DNA of 64,000 bases, taken from contig CM060986.1 in NCBI GenBank assembly GCA_030765065.1, positions 73,897,573 through 73,961,572 of the forward strand, given 5' to 3'. Made by a program: the position numbers and the translations under genes. Origin of the DNA: Deroplatys truncata (Eukaryota; Arthropoda; Insecta; Mantodea; Mantidae). This document shows positions 42,905 to 55,620 of this stretch, piece after piece. The notes under the pieces were generated by a model. The model made no database searches and was not told the DNA's origin. It saw only the letters and a program-made list of their open reading frames with translations. Numbering within the stretch: position 1 is the stretch's first letter; the number at the start of each line of letters is the position of its first letter.

Positions 42905-43552
42905 TGAGCTCGTGAGGAACAAATAAGCGACATTTAGCATTTAAACCTTATACTGTGGGAAAATTCAAGCGACAGCAACAGCTAGTAGTTCCGGAACATT
43001 TAATGCAATAAACATTGTATCGTAAGTAAAATTTATATCTCATGGGGTCTACATTTTATCTTTTCGCAGTAACATTTTGTGTGTATTTTTTGGTTCCGCA
43101 ATTGTATAAAACTCAGTGAGAACGAAGAGAACTTCACGTGCTGTGTATAGAAAGTTAAATACATAAATTTTATGTGCTGATATCTCAAATATATCAGTGC
43201 ATTCCATTAAAACTATATTTTAGAGAAAGTGAAAAATAAAAACTTTCTCATTTAATTTGGGGTGGTGCGAATTATTTGAAAATCTGCTGCTTGCGTGCAT
43301 AAATGGCGCCTAGGTTAAATATGAATTTGGTATTTTATGATTTGCCGTTTTAGATTTATGCTCTTCGTAAACCTACATAATTACGTTTTTCCGGATTCAA
43401 AGCTCTTCAAAACATGAGGACGCGCGCACGCGTGCTTTTTTTCCTAATACCCTGTTTTAGGACTCCAACACTTAAATTTCTCTTGAGAAATTTGAATTTC
43501 GAATTTTTGTATTAACTTCCTCTACTTTAAATAAGCGGTAGAGAAACTTAAA
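42905..43552 (-). mobile_element. Family H element, diverged copy (reverse)
   Basis: CATTAAAACTATATTTTAGA, TTTAATTTGGGGTGGTGCGA, TTACGTTTTTCCGGATTCA and CGGTAGAGAAACTTAAAAA occur in the reverse family order. The microsatellite has become GACGCGCGCACGCGTGC. Confidence 0.65.
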
Positions 43553-43837
43553 AAGCTTCATGGTCAAAAGTGCAGTTCTAAAAACGTTAGAGGCAAGCAA
43601 ATTCAGGGAGTTGCTTGTGCAGGATAGGTAAGAAAAATATAAATAATAACATGTAAAATACACATAGGCAACGCTGCCTAATTTGATCTGTACAGTTTTT
43701 GTGCTACTTTATTCATGGTATACCTCGAACCAAAGAGTTGCCACCTCCCAAGATTTTTATTGCCCCCATTCGTACATCGAGGAACGCTGAAGCTTCTTGA
43801 GAATATAAGTAATATAGATGTATGTGTATGTAGAATG
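43553..43837. other. Short unassigned spacer
   Basis: No recognised feature. Confidence 0.4.
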
Positions 43838-43980
43838 ACTGCCTCTGTAGTCTGCATACTAACCTTTAATCCAGAAGTCCCGGGTTCCGTTTCTGATTGG
43901 AATATGGGAACTTCGCCTTTGCCTGATTATTCCCTGTTTTCCTTGAATTCTGATAGTATGAATGACAGTGTGATTTAGTG
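43838..43980 (+). mobile_element. Possible tRNA-like SINE fragment
   Basis: GACTGCCTCTGTAGTCTGCA, then AGTCCCGGGTTCCGTTTCTG. The A and B boxes are degenerate and no other copy is visible. Confidence 0.4.
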
Positions 43981-45114
43981 TTTAAGAGTAAACCTGAAGT
44001 GCATAATATCAGAAACCTAATGAGTGAACGTCGTGGGCGATTGTTTCAGAGTTTAAGACGACAACATGATCTGAGATGTTAAGAGCGGTATACAAATTGG
44101 AGGGGCGTTAAATAGAAATGTGTGCATAGCGTTAAATCTCGTACAAACTCCCAATATGTTATAGATTGCATTATAATATTTTCTAAATTTTTTGGAAATA
44201 ACTCTTAAGAAACAAATATTTAAATGGCTCCATTATAAACTATTCGTAACTTTGTAATGATTTCATCCAAATTTGAAACATCTTGACCGATTTTTTTCCA
44301 AACTACTAATAACATGAAGATTTTATTTCTGCAATCAGCGGTTAATAGTCCGTTAAGGATGGTGCACAATAACCCAAGAACGGAAGCCATGATGGTTGCA
44401 AAAATTTGGTACACACTAAACTGGGAATATAACGAGAATGCATATCGATGATCATAACTACAGATAGCAAAGCGGATGTCATTTGTTTATAGCTGAACAA
44501 TTCCGCCAACATAATGCAGGTTCGCAATTCCAAATTTCCACGAGTAAACATTTACTAAGCGCAGATCCATTTGCGATTCCTCCAGAGTAAGCGTTTTACC
44601 AAGCATGACTCCTCTATTAATAGCGTGCATTAAAATGATTTATAGTTCTCTGTTAATTTCTGTCGGCTTTTGCTATTCTTTGTAGTCTTTATTGCTGTGT
44701 TTTAAAGCAATTGCCAGTTCTGCATTGCGCGTAAAACATTACAGTATCACTTTCGCTGGAAAAACCAACATTCAAGGAATGTGAGAGAGTCAGAATGCAC
44801 ATATGCGGAATTTCTTTCGGTTTTATTTTCCCAGCTTGTGTGTAGATAGAGCTCTAGCGGCTATTTCATATCACGACCGCCCTGAATAATTTCTGTAATG
44901 AAGTGTCTAATGTGTACAATGCAGATCTAGTAGGCCGTTCCGAGACCAAATCTCCTTTCTGGTTCCTGGGATTGTAAAGCTTCCCGTTAATCGTGAATGT
45001 CATCTTATCGCTCTCGTTTGGTTCCCGGTTATTGGGAACCAACCTATACAATCGTTCAATGGATGGACAGTGAGGCAGTATTTTTAACACTTAAATGATT
45101 TCAGTCTAACTATA
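43981..45114. other. No recognised feature
   Basis: The minus ORFs near 44220-44551 and 44866-45090 are unrecognised. Confidence 0.5.
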
Positions 45115-45960
45115 TAATATAAAATATAATAACAGCCCGCCTTAAAGATATGTGTATAAAATAGCATAAAATGTATGTAACGGTCATTGTATTAATGTTT
45201 ATATTATTGTGTACATGTTTAATAATGTTATGTGAATGTATTATGTAACTTAATATGTAGGAGCTGTGAGAATATAGGTCATAAGTTGCTAACAATGAAG
45301 TAACCTTGAGGCAATAATGAATTGGAAAGTTTAATAATGCTGCTAGTAATTATTGGAAACAGTAATGTAATATTTTTAAATAGCCAATCAACAACCAGAA
45401 AAAGCTTGAGTTTAATAAAAGTATTCTATTGGAGTAGAATTAGCCAATCAGAAACTAAAATAGAGCAAATTGTACAAATTTAGAAGTCAGTTGCTTGCAG
45501 ACAGTGTTCCTAACTGGACGCGAGACGCGTCCTCGAGAAGTTTAATACGTATCCAGTGCCAGACAAAAATTCATTACGGCGAGGATATTATAAAATGTAC
45601 GTGTTTAAAAAGTGCAAGTAATTATTAAATAATCTCATAGCTCTCTATATCAGTGAAGTGTTATTTAATCGTATCAAGGATTAATAAAAAGAGTGAAGTA
45701 AAAATTATAATCGTGTAAGCCTACATTCTTTAGCCGTATCACACCCTGTTAAGAGAGACATGTATCTACAGATTAATATTGACGCAGCCGAGGCAAACCT
45801 AAATATATAATATTTAAAGAAACATTAAAATATAAAGTTGAAAGTAAAGTTGGGGGGAATGCCACCGGAAAGTAAACTTGGGGCGAAGGCCACCGGAAAG
45901 TAAAGTTAGGGCGAAGATCACCGGAAAGTGAACATTGGGGCGAAGACCACCGGAAACTTT
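45115..45960 (+). mobile_element. Diverged LTR of the same family as 13391-14285
   Basis: It contains two CCAAT boxes (AGCCAATCAACAACC, TAGCCAATCAGAAAC), a GC-rich start-site-like block (CGAGACGCGTCCTCGAGAAG) and the block TTTAGCCGTATCACACCCTG. The last aligns with TTCCGTTTACACACCTG of the solo LTR and is followed, as there, by an AGCCGAGG motif. A 28-bp minisatellite sits near its 3' end. Borders are uncertain, and no gag-pol is adjacent. Confidence 0.55.
45841..45953. repeat. Four-copy 28-bp minisatellite
   Basis: Units start at 45841, 45869, 45897 and 45925 and share the pattern AAAGTAAAGTTGGGGCGAAG then CCACCGG. The last unit is 29 bp. The overlapping minus ORF with FRW(S/P)SPQ repeats merely translates this tract. 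Confidence 0.93.
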
Positions 45961-46899
45961 GTACCATACGGGGCAGTTACTACATCAAGTTCGACTCCCC
46001 AACAGTGGAACTACAATACATTTTTCTCAACAGACAAAGCAACGCTAATTTATGCAGTAGCAAATGCACCTAAAAACGACATGTACATCGCCAGCTTTCT
46101 CTCCCAGAATTCGTAAAGGACTACTACCATTTCCATAATGTCTCATTCACAACTTGTACTAAAATAAAACTGCTAGGCAGATGGGAGGCATGCAGCGTTT
46201 TCCTTGACTTGAAGTCAACATTGTTGCCAGCTCCGAAACGTTTTAAAGTCTCTTACTGCACTGCCAATAGTTAAAATGTATATGCATATTGCGTATTGTT
46301 AGTTATTTGTTTTAAACCGAGTTATATACATGTAACACGCTGTCTTGAGCTGTTAATCGTAGTCTCCTCAATAAAATTTTCCTAAGGTCTTCCCTTTATT
46401 TGTGCAATAGGAGTTGGCACAACTGATCAACACTCAGATCACTGGTACATGCTTGCCGTGCCATTGTTCGTAGGTTTCGCAAGTTACCGGTATACACCAG
46501 TTTCATTGGGTTTTGCAACCGAAGGTAACACAGCGACATGCTCGAGCTTTTTTGTTAAGCCGTGGTTCTACAAATGCTTAGTGTTATCTAAAGTAGGCAC
46601 AAATAGGCCTCAAAATTAATCCTGGTACTGAGATACTTGGGAAGTTCCGGGATCCTGTGGTTTTCACACAGTAAATTCCAGTCATAAATACCTGGCATTT
46701 TGGAAAGGAATTATTCATTTTAATTGTTCAAATGTTTTACTTTCATTTTCATTCTTTCCACTTCTGAAGACGAACTTTAAAGAGCAACGTATTAGTTACA
46801 ACAGATACTAAGGAATTATAATCTATGAATATCCATTAACAAATGTAAAAATGTGACAATTAAGGGAAAGCTTCCAATAAGATAAAAATAGTTATAAAC
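45961..46899. other. No recognised feature
   Basis: Unassigned sequence downstream of the LTR-like region. Confidence 0.45.
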
Positions 46900-47640
46900 A
46901 ATAAAATATTAGAACAAGTTAACTCTAATTACTTGGGATGCTGGATTTCGTATGAAAAAGCAGGAAGATGAAGACAAGCTTAAAAAAATCAGTACAGGTG
47001 TTAAAACACCATCTGCAAAATTTGCAATCTTCAGCTATCTAGAGCGAAAACCAGTTATGGAATGGCAAGGAAAATATCCTACCAGAGTTAAGATAGTAAT
47101 TGACAATCGACCAATAGAAGAACTTTAAACTTTTACTTATATTGGTTGTGATATATTTTTAATGATGACGACGAAGTGAAGAAAAAAAAATTCGTAGATT
47201 TCAATATATGTGTGGAACAATTCGATGAACTCTGAAAGGTAAAGTACGAGAAGAGACACAAGACAAATCTTATGACAACCGCCGTGCCAACTTTGATGTA
47301 TGGAAGCGAGACTTGGGTGACTAAAATGAGCTACAGAAACAAAATACTATCATCTGAAATGAGATTCTTTAGATCGGTGAAAGGATACACTTCCTATAGG
47401 ATAGAAAACGCTATAAAGAAACAAGACAGCAACTAAATATATTTTCATTAAATGATAAAAGTCTCCAAAATAGGTTAAATTGTAGAAATCACGTGCAAAG
47501 GATGGACAGCGATAGAATTCCAAAACTTGCCTTCGAATACCATCCAAAAGGAAAAAGAAAACCTATGAAAAGGCGGTGTGAGGTCGAAACAGGGCAATGG
47601 CCTAATCCATGAAGAGGAAGTAAGCAGTGAGTGAGTAAGT
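46900..47640 (+). pseudogene. RTE-like RT relic, joined fragments
   Basis: NKILEQV and SNYLGCWISYEKAGR appear first. The sequence then steps back to VMEWQGKYPTRVKIVIDNRP and IEEL, then ICVEQF and TLMYGSETWVTKMSYRNKIL, SSEMRFFRSVKGYTSY, HVQRMDSDRIPKLAFEYHPK and a terminal TGQWPNP. The backward step shows two 3' fragments of the same element type side by side. Stops and shifts are frequent. Confidence 0.78.
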
Positions 47641-47659
47641 AAGTAAGAAGTAAGAGAAA

Positions 47660-48125
47660 GATGTAGATAAACGTAATAAGTTTCAACATGTGTGTGAAAC
47701 TATACAAAGAACACTAACAAATAAACCTAGAATAGATACAGCTACGAGATTTTACAAGGTGATGCCAGTCCGTTTACTTTCGTATGGTTATGAAAATTGG
47801 ATCCCCAATAGATCATCAAAAAGTAGATTAGAAACATCCGAGATGCAATTCCTTAGAGCAATATCAGGATATACATAAAAGGATTACATATCCAATACCC
47901 TAATGCGGGAAGAATTAAACATGTATAAATTAGAGGAGAAAATACATAATATCAAATGGAAGTTGTTTCAACGCATAGAAAGGATGAAAGATGACAGAAT
48001 AACAAAACAAGCATTCAAATTCAAACCAGAAGGCCGACGTTCAATAGGGTGACCCAGAGCCAGATGGAAAGATGGCCCTTGCGTCGGAACGGGCTTCATA
48101 GTCTAATCTTGAAGAGGAAGAAGAA
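47660..48125 (+). pseudogene. RTE-like RT C-terminal relic, second copy
   Basis: RFYKVMPVRLLSYGYENWIP, then SEMQFLRAISGYT, a stop, then LEEKIHNIKWKLFQRIERMK and ITKQAFKFKPEGRRSIG. A GAAGAGGAAGAAGAAG tail at 48109-48127 ends it next to a family H copy at 48134. It has the same domain order as the preceding copy and as 12.4-15.1 kb. Confidence 0.8.
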
Positions 48126-48133
48126 GAAATGTT

Positions 48134-48970
48134 TTGCTTTCTCTAACATTGATAGGTAGAGGAAGTATTTAAATGCGCCCAAAAATTCAATACGGGATGT
48201 TGCTGGAAACACGCGTTTGAGGCTATTGAATCCAAAAACGTGCGCATGTGTATGTGTGTGTTTATTCAGACAGTGAGAGAGAACAGCATAGGAAAAGTCT
48301 GATAAATATCAAACCTGGTATTTATCTAGTATCTTTCAAGGGTGCAAGGCGAAGAACTTCTTGAAACTTCCTCACTCCAAACATCGTAAAAATGCCGGTA
48401 TTTTTCGTTTTCTGAAAAAACGCTGTAAGAATTTTGTGAAAAATGTCATATGTGTGTGAATGACATCAGAAATAAAATGTACATCTTGAATATTCTGTGA
48501 ATAGGTTGTGAAGTCCTCTTCATTCTCGTTGAATGTTATGCAAATGAGAAACCACAAGGGATAGAAGTAAACTTATTACAGAAAAAATCTAGAACGTATT
48601 ATAATAGGTATGTAGTTTTTGTCAAGTACTTACTAGCCTTTTTAGAATAATAATTGTATGTTTAAGTTTTCCTGTGATGAAACCTAGATTGGTCGCCATC
48701 TGTTAGCCTTTGAACCTGCGCTATTCTTGATTTTTCGTTTTTTTCTTTCTTTTTCCTTATTTTTTTTTTCAAATGAACTCAAGATAAAGAAAAACTTATC
48801 TAAAATGTATACAGCTTATTTATGTTTGCACATTTTGCATATAAGCTTGAAGGAATAAATGTAACTGGTCCTTATATTCTGATTTGAAATCTTTTCAAGA
48901 TGATAAAGAATGATTTTTGTATGAATACTACTAACTAGATATAAGAGATACTTGTAAGATGATAATTTAT
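48134..48970 (+). mobile_element. Family H element, diverged copy
   Basis: It starts TTGCTTTCTCTAACATTG and keeps TGTGTATGTGTGTG and GAACAGCATAGGAAAAGTCT. It also keeps TCTTCATTCTCGTTGAATG and AACCACAAGGGATAGAAG. The 3' part carries a T/C-rich tract (48730-48770), as in the 17.2- and 59.3-kb copies. Confidence 0.7.
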
Positions 48971-49480
48971 AGAGAATTTTGCACACGTGTACTACATCGG
49001 ATTTTAATAGAAATAATAAAAAATGAGCAAAACTCGAACATGTCAGAACTACTTCATGTGTGTAATAACTCGAAATCAAGTAGCCATGCTCCTCTCTCTG
49101 AACTATTCAAACCCGTATGGAATCCCTCTATAACAGCAACTCATAATATGGATACTACTGATAAAATTAAATTCTATAACGTTCTTTGTAAAGCTGATGG
49201 TTCAATGATCATAGTACGGTGCACACAACAAGAAGAGCAAACCAATCAAATTCTGTTGCGAGATGAAAAGATAAATACTCCTTAAGTTCTGGCTTGTTTG
49301 CATGAAAGCCACTTGACCATTCGCTGTTGCAATACAGCCATTAGTATCACTGTATCTATTTGTCCAAAAACTCATGAGTCTCTACGTACGGAGTTGAAAT
49401 TTTATATCAGTCATTCCACATCAAATCGAACAAAATTAGCCGTCATATGTTTGATTTCTCTATACGCTTTCTTATGAGAA
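48971..49480. other. No recognised gene
   Basis: A plus ORF of 108 residues (48959-49285) has no family I recognise. It contains SSSHAPLSELFKPVWNP. Confidence 0.4.
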
Positions 49481-50605
49481 GAATCTGATGTGTTACGCAC
49501 ACATGACTTTCTCTACTCTTTTACAAACGCTTATTCTCCATATGCTTCATGTTAATCGAGATATCGAGATGTTATTCTTATTGCTAATTTTCTTGTAGAT
49601 GCAAAGGGAATTGGTTGACTTTAAGCTATAGTCAAATATTTTAAGAGCTGGTTGCTATGTAAAAAAAAAATTGCGCATTCCATTCTCTTTGCAGGTCCAG
49701 GACATAAAAAAATATCTGATGTGTTACACTCACATGCCTTTCTCTACTCTTGTACAAACTATTTTTACAAACGCTTATTCTCCATCTACTTCATGTTAAT
49801 CGAGATAAACATTTACAGACTCTATCTTATTGCTAATTTTCTTGTAGATGTAAGGGGAATATATATTTACAAGGGCAATATAGAAATACAGCAGCCTTCA
49901 AGCACATACATATCTCTTAATAGCTGGTTGCTAGGTGGAGCACCATTCCCTTTGCCACAGATTAATGCCCTTTGCATATCCAAGACAAAAAAAAATGAAT
50001 ATCGAATTCCCATTTGAGAAAATAGGTATTGAAAAATTTAAGGGAATAACAAGCAATATCTCGAAAATGGTTCACTCAACAAAAAAAATGTATATCACAT
50101 AAATTGTGTATTTTAACGCGTTCTACATTTTTGTGTAGTAAAATTTTGTCTATCTCTTATGGTTTACCAGTTATGCAAAAGTCGTTCACAATGAAGAATA
50201 CTTTTGGAGACATTCCCAGAAAATTCAAGATATACATGTTATTTGTCATGAAAGTATCTTAAACATATGATATTTTAATGAAAATCGTTAGAGCCATTTT
50301 TGAGAAAATTAAAATTTTCGAAAAATGTTCCATGTAAAGGTTAATCTGGGGTGGGGGGATTTTCTTGAAAACCTTCGTGTCGCATCCTTGGAAGATACTG
50401 AACCTAAATACCAAGTTTGGTGTTATCCGACTGTTCGTTTCTGAGTTATGCTGTCCACAGACACACACACGGACATGTTTCCAAAAATGCTTTTTTTGGA
50501 TTCAGGGGGTCTCAAAACATGTATTTCCGGTGAAATCTCGGTATCGAATTTTTGGGTGGAATACAATACTTCCCCTACTTACTATACGTAGTAGAGAAAG
50601 TAAAA
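49481..50605 (-). mobile_element. Family H element (reverse), partial plus full unit head to tail
   Basis: A 231-bp 3'-end unit (49481-49711) is followed by a full unit (49712-50605), joined at CCAGGACATAAAAAAA/TATCTGATG. The (CA)n tract is short (50459-50470). The 121-residue ORF 49652-50017 spans the join and is not a gene. An extra stretch (AGGGCAATATAGAAATACAG) disrupts the full unit near 49871. Confidence 0.88.
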
Positions 50606-53329
50606 ATGCTTTTAATTTTAGAATTTGAATTTGAGTATAATGTCAACTATTTAAAAAACCGAAGAAAAAATCACTCTTCTTGCTCCATAAGTGCATGCCA
50701 AATATCACGAGGGTATTATTTCTGGTTCATTTAAATTAGTTATCTAGTCGTGTGATGCAGTGAACTCGATCCGGGGCTGGTGGAGATAGGAGCACCGCGC
50801 TGCCGTGTCGAGCTGGGATCCGCTGTAGCTGACAATAAATGGGAGGAACGATGCACAGAGCGTTCAAGTTCGTTTCAAGGAACAGTACCCTCAGGAAACA
50901 ATCTACTATAGGTCTAAATCACACCTAGCATGGTTCATGTAAACGGAAACATTTTTCCTTCACCTTGAAATGAAACATTACAGCTTCAGATATTTATAAT
51001 GGTACGAAACAATGTAGCTTTAACGTGCTTGTTATTGGTTTTGGTTTTCATATCTTGCCTCCAAAATATCACTCTCTTCTTTGTGCTGATTAACAGTAAA
51101 AAAATTAAATTAATGTTTGTAACATGATCCTGCGCTCAAATAAATAATTAATGAGGTGTTGTGATGGGATCTTGTCCCAGCAGGAGACTGGCTTTCGTTG
51201 CTAGACGTTTAGTAGTGCCCCCAATTCATCACAAGGTCCCTTGCTGTGGGAAGTTGCAAAGTAATGCCATTCGGCGCTAACTCCAAAATCTTCCTCTGAA
51301 AACACGTTTTATTTTTTTTTTCTTGTATTGAGCGCTGGCGCCATCGGAAAGGTAAATTGTTCCTTCTAGAACTCTTAGTCCCTTCTTTAGCATGCTTGTT
51401 AACTGGCGTTGGAAGGGATGAACAGTATTTTGTCCTGTTTTAAGCTTTATGATATGGCAATATAATTTTTTGTGTTTTAAGCTATTGTTTTTTTAAAGTA
51501 GATTACAAATGGATGGATTGTTGCATGTACCCCCTGAACGGAATCTGGTATGACAAAGGCATAGTTTTCCGAAAAATTACAAATTACAATACATTGTTTA
51601 GGTTTTAAATTTTCTTTTCGTTCAGACAAAACTGTAGATTCTTGGTGAGCTATAAAAATGAGTTAAAAGATCTCATAACTTTGCTGACAATTTTTCTAAA
51701 AATTTGTCGATAGGTGATTATATTATTTATAAATTTTTACGATCCTCGGTTACCCACTGTTTATGAGTCACCTGCTCTATACGTTTTTCTTAGAAAATGT
51801 CCCAAATATTATTCACCAGATTTTCAGTCCCTGGGCATTTTCTTAAATAGCAATTTGATGATAGGGCTTGCAAGTTATTTGAGAGAGACAGTTCTTATAT
51901 GAGTAATTACAGAGAACAATACTTGAATCTGCAGTAAGATGGAAATGTTCATTCCATCAAGCATCAGTTTCACAATCTCAAGATGAGCGCAAACACAAAT
52001 AGAATGCGTACAAAGTTAATATGTTCCGGTAATGCAGTAACCTCGCAGTGACATCGGGGATGGGACGGCCAATTTACTCTGCGACGGACCTGTCCTTGGC
52101 CTTCGAACACGATTTTCCATGCGTCTACAAGGGTAAACGCGCTCTGCACTTAAAAGCGTTTTTCTGCAAATGCATGACAGAGCAAAAATGTTCATAAACT
52201 TTTCAATGTGCTCATCAAGATCTTTACTGGTTTAAAAGTTGACCTACGTATACTCCTCCACTGGTATATAAGAATTTTAAGAACATTCATTGGCATTTCA
52301 TTTTTGGTTGAAATCAGTACAAAGTTAAGGGCATTTTATATTCTTGATATTTTTATTACTTTTTTCCCAGCCTGGCAATAATAATAAATGCACCTATGCA
52401 GCCGTAAAATTTCCGCCAAAAATCAACTCACCTGAAATGTAAGTCCACTTGTAGTTTGTTTGTATGTGGTTTACAGTCGCTTGTATCATCCCAGTTTTAC
52501 AAGGATAAAGTGACGCTGATAAATGAGGCCTCAAATTAGTCGGGGACCCAAACAGCTGACATTTAACCAACATTTATTATTTCAGATTAAGGTTTGTTGC
52601 ATGAGTATGGCTTTCCAGATAGCTCTCGCCAAATAGAGCAAAAACTAAAGCCTCCGGATTACCAAGAAAACATGTTATCCCGTATATCACAGACATGATA
52701 CATACTCTATCATTCTGAATCAATTTTGTTTCCAGAAATCAGCTTGTTAAGATTTTTAGCGATATTCAGAAGAACGATTTTATTTGGCGTGAAAACGTAA
52801 TCTGTTACACATCTTGGTAAGCAAACACTTCACTTTTTTCAACAAACTGCAAGATTCTTGGTTCCTAGCAACAGGATGTTACATTTGTTTTGATAGCAGG
52901 AGCACATCCGTACATGGAATCTCTTTTTCAGAGGGGAATAAAATCACGGATACAACTACTGACGCAAATTTGCGCCATTTTGGGACTTCTTCATACAGTC
53001 AGCCTGCCACATCCTCTTAAGGATTTGTTATGTAACGCTTTTGCAGCTGTTGATCGAAGAATTGGGGTCGAGCTACAAGAAACAAGCGTAAGTGTTTAGG
53101 CCAGAAAATTCAAGAAGGATATGCTGTAGGATTTAGCTGAAATTGTCCGGTCGCATTCGGCGTTTGGCATACTGCGACATTCTGAGGAGAAAAACATTCT
53201 AATTCATGCAATTCAGACACTTCAGAATTATAAACGTTTAACCATTCATCAGGTAGTGTAATGAAACATAAAGAACATAAGTAGTAATATGGCATACCTA
53301 TGCTTATGAACGCATATATTTGACAATAT
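50606..53329. other. No recognised feature over 2.7 kb
   Basis: Only short ORFs are present. The pair at 52814-53099 contains a readable stretch (LQRGIKSRIQLL-like, AFAAVDRRIGVELQET) but no recognised domain. This is the longest repeat-free interval and therefore the likeliest place for unrecognised host sequence. Confidence 0.45.
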
Positions 53330-53745
53330 CAATTTAATTTCACATTAAAAGCTCCTTTTTAGGATGGAGTTCAACACTTTGTGAGATATACCAAGTGAAT
53401 CAGCCTTCCCTAGTTCTCTGCATATGTAGTTTTTGTGTCATTTACCATTTCTGAGATATTCTTTGTCATTGGTTTGAATTTTCAAATACTTCATACTACT
53501 TTCAGGTGCTAAGTCAATATTCGTATTTTTCTCATGGTCATGCAAACAATAGAATTTCGAAGCTATCACATAGTAACTCGTTTTTTCAAGTTTTAGTTAT
53601 TGCTTATCCGTCTCGTACTTATAACGTCTCTTCAACATGTCTGCAGACACTTTTCTCGATTAACAAGAAGTAGATAGAGTAATAGTTTTCAGAAGACTGC
53701 GTAGACAGTCACTTACATGTAAAACATCAGATGTAAATCTCTTTT
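53330..53745 (+). mobile_element. Family H element, 5'-truncated old copy
   Basis: CATTTACCATTTCTGAGATA, TTGGTTTGAATTTTCAAATA, TTATTGCTTATCCGTCTCG and the end AGTCACTTACATGTAAAACA plus TCAGATG follow the family order. Confidence 0.65.
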
Positions 53746-53840
53746 AGTTTTGGCAATACATAGTGTTTATCTGTGATAGTCCCTAGCAATGCAGAAAGTT
53801 AAATAATACTTTCAGTACAATGGGGAAGCTAAATGTAGGA

Positions 53841-54665
53841 ATCTTATTGTTACATCCACATTATTTTCTTTATCCACTATCGTTTACTTTTATGCACATT
53901 CTACAGTCATACTCTTACGAAAGCTAATTTTTCTACCTACTTCAATTTAATAGAAATAAAGATTGGCAGAAATAGTTTTATTACACATTTGTTGTAGGTA
54001 TAAGGGTTATAGAGGAAAGCGAGTCGATAGTCAGATTTTTAAAAGGTAGTCGATTATGGTGGCCTTGAACTCATACTCTTTCCGTGTAGTACGTTTTTGT
54101 CTATTTCTAATGGTTTACCCAGTATATAAAGTTATAGAAAAACATTCTTTCCTCGCTCGCCTCTGTGGTGTGGGGGTAACGTGTCTGCCTCATATACAAG
54201 AGATCACTAGTTCGAATCTCGGTTACGGTAAGTTACCCAGATAAGGTTCTTTTACGGGATTTTCCCTTATCTTGAAAAGATGAATGTTGGGTAACTGTAA
54301 CCTCTAAGGCTCCGGACTTATTTGAGCATCACTTCACCCATTTCATTCATTCATCGTTGGATATGACCTAATCGTTAAAACATGCTAAGCTTAAAAAAAA
54401 AAATGAAGAAGACTTCACAGAAATTCGAGATACACACTTCATTTGTCCTATAGCTGTCTTAAATATACGGTATTTTAATAAAAATCGTTACACTCATGTA
54501 CACTTACACATGCAGATAGACACACACACGGACCGTTTTCTAAAATTTATTTTTCGGTTCAGAGAGCTCCAAAACACTTTTTGGTGAAATCTCGACATCG
54601 AATTTTTCGGTGGAATACAATACTTTCTCTACTTACTGTAAGTGCGTGTAGGAAAAGAAAGTAAA
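53841..54665 (-). mobile_element. Family H element (reverse) with a nested SINE
   Basis: The 3' end is degraded (TTGTTACATCCACATTATTT). The body carries TTTCTAATGGTTTACCCAG, then a family F SINE (54150-54405), then TTCACAGAAATTCGAGATAC to AGGAAAAGAAAGTAAAA. The microsatellite is short (GACACACACACGG). The next H copy (54731) lies in the opposite orientation 65 bp away. Confidence 0.78.
54150..54405 (+). mobile_element. tRNA-derived SINE, family F
   Basis: Head CCTCTGTGGTGTGGGGGTAA with B box CTAGTTCGAATCTCGG, body GGGATTTTCCCTTATCTTG, tail CGTTGGATATGACCTAATCG and an A11 run. It splits the family H copy cleanly. Confidence 0.87.
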
Positions 54666-54730
54666 ACGAGGGGTAAGATAGGAAAAAACTATGATATAGC
54701 TCGTACTCAGAGTAGAGAAGCTATATTTTC

Positions 54731-55620
54731 ATTTTCTCTACCTCGTGCATAGTAGGTAGAGAAGGTATTGCATTCCTCCCAAAAATTTGATATCGAGATT
54801 TCACCGGAAATATATGTTTTGGGATCCCTGAACCCAAAAAAGCATTTTTAGAAAAAGTTCAGCGCGCGCGCGCGTGTGTGTGTGTGTGTGTGTGAGCGCG
54901 CGCCTGTGAACAGCTTAACTCAAATTCGAATAGTCGGATAAATACAAACTTGGTACTTAGTTTTAACTCCTTCCAGAGATGCGACACGAAGATTTTCAAG
55001 AAAAGCCCCCACTCCAAACTACCCTTCACATGGAAGACTTTTGGAAATGTTTATTGTCTATAAATGTCTCTAACGATTTTGATTAAAATACCACATGTAA
55101 AGATATTTACATGACAAATAAAACGTTTATCTTGAATTTTCTGTGAATATCCTGTAAAATCCTCCTTACTTGGAAGGAAATGTGTATAATTTTGTTTAAC
55201 TGATAAACGTTAAGCGATAAACAAAAACGTACTACACAAAGATATCTTTAAAACACATAATTTATTTCAAATAAGTTTTGTGGCATAAGCCATTTCTGAG
55301 AAATACGGGTTTTTAAAGCTTCGAATTTTCATTTCTTGGTCATTCTCTTGAGTCCTATTAACATTAAATTGTTGCTCGCGCTAACATGGAAACAGTGTGG
55401 AATTTTAAGACCAGCTAAGAGCATCCAGTTCTTAAAACATTTGACTATCGCTGTGCCCTTTGTATCAATAATGAAATGTGTAATGTAGCTATTTCTGCAA
55501 AGGTTTATTTGGATTAAACTGTAGTGGATAGAAGAATAAGCTTTAGTAAGAATAGTTTGTATACCCACTAATAAACGATAGAGGGTAGAGAAAGTCATGT
55601 GAATGTAGCACATGAGATTT
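54731..55620 (+). mobile_element. Family H element, full copy
   Basis: It starts ATTTTCTCTACCTCGTGCAT, has a (CG)n(TG)n tract at 54862-54904, and ends GGTAGAGAAAGTCATGTGAA and TGTAGCACATGAGA. Confidence 0.87.

Noticed and set aside
45773-45967. Minus-strand protein with FRWPSPQ-like repeats
   Set aside because: It is a translation of the 28-bp minisatellite; a 28-bp unit does not keep frame.
49652-50017. 121-residue plus-strand ORF
   Set aside because: It lies wholly in the reverse complement of two joined family H units and has no homolog pattern; other copies have stops.
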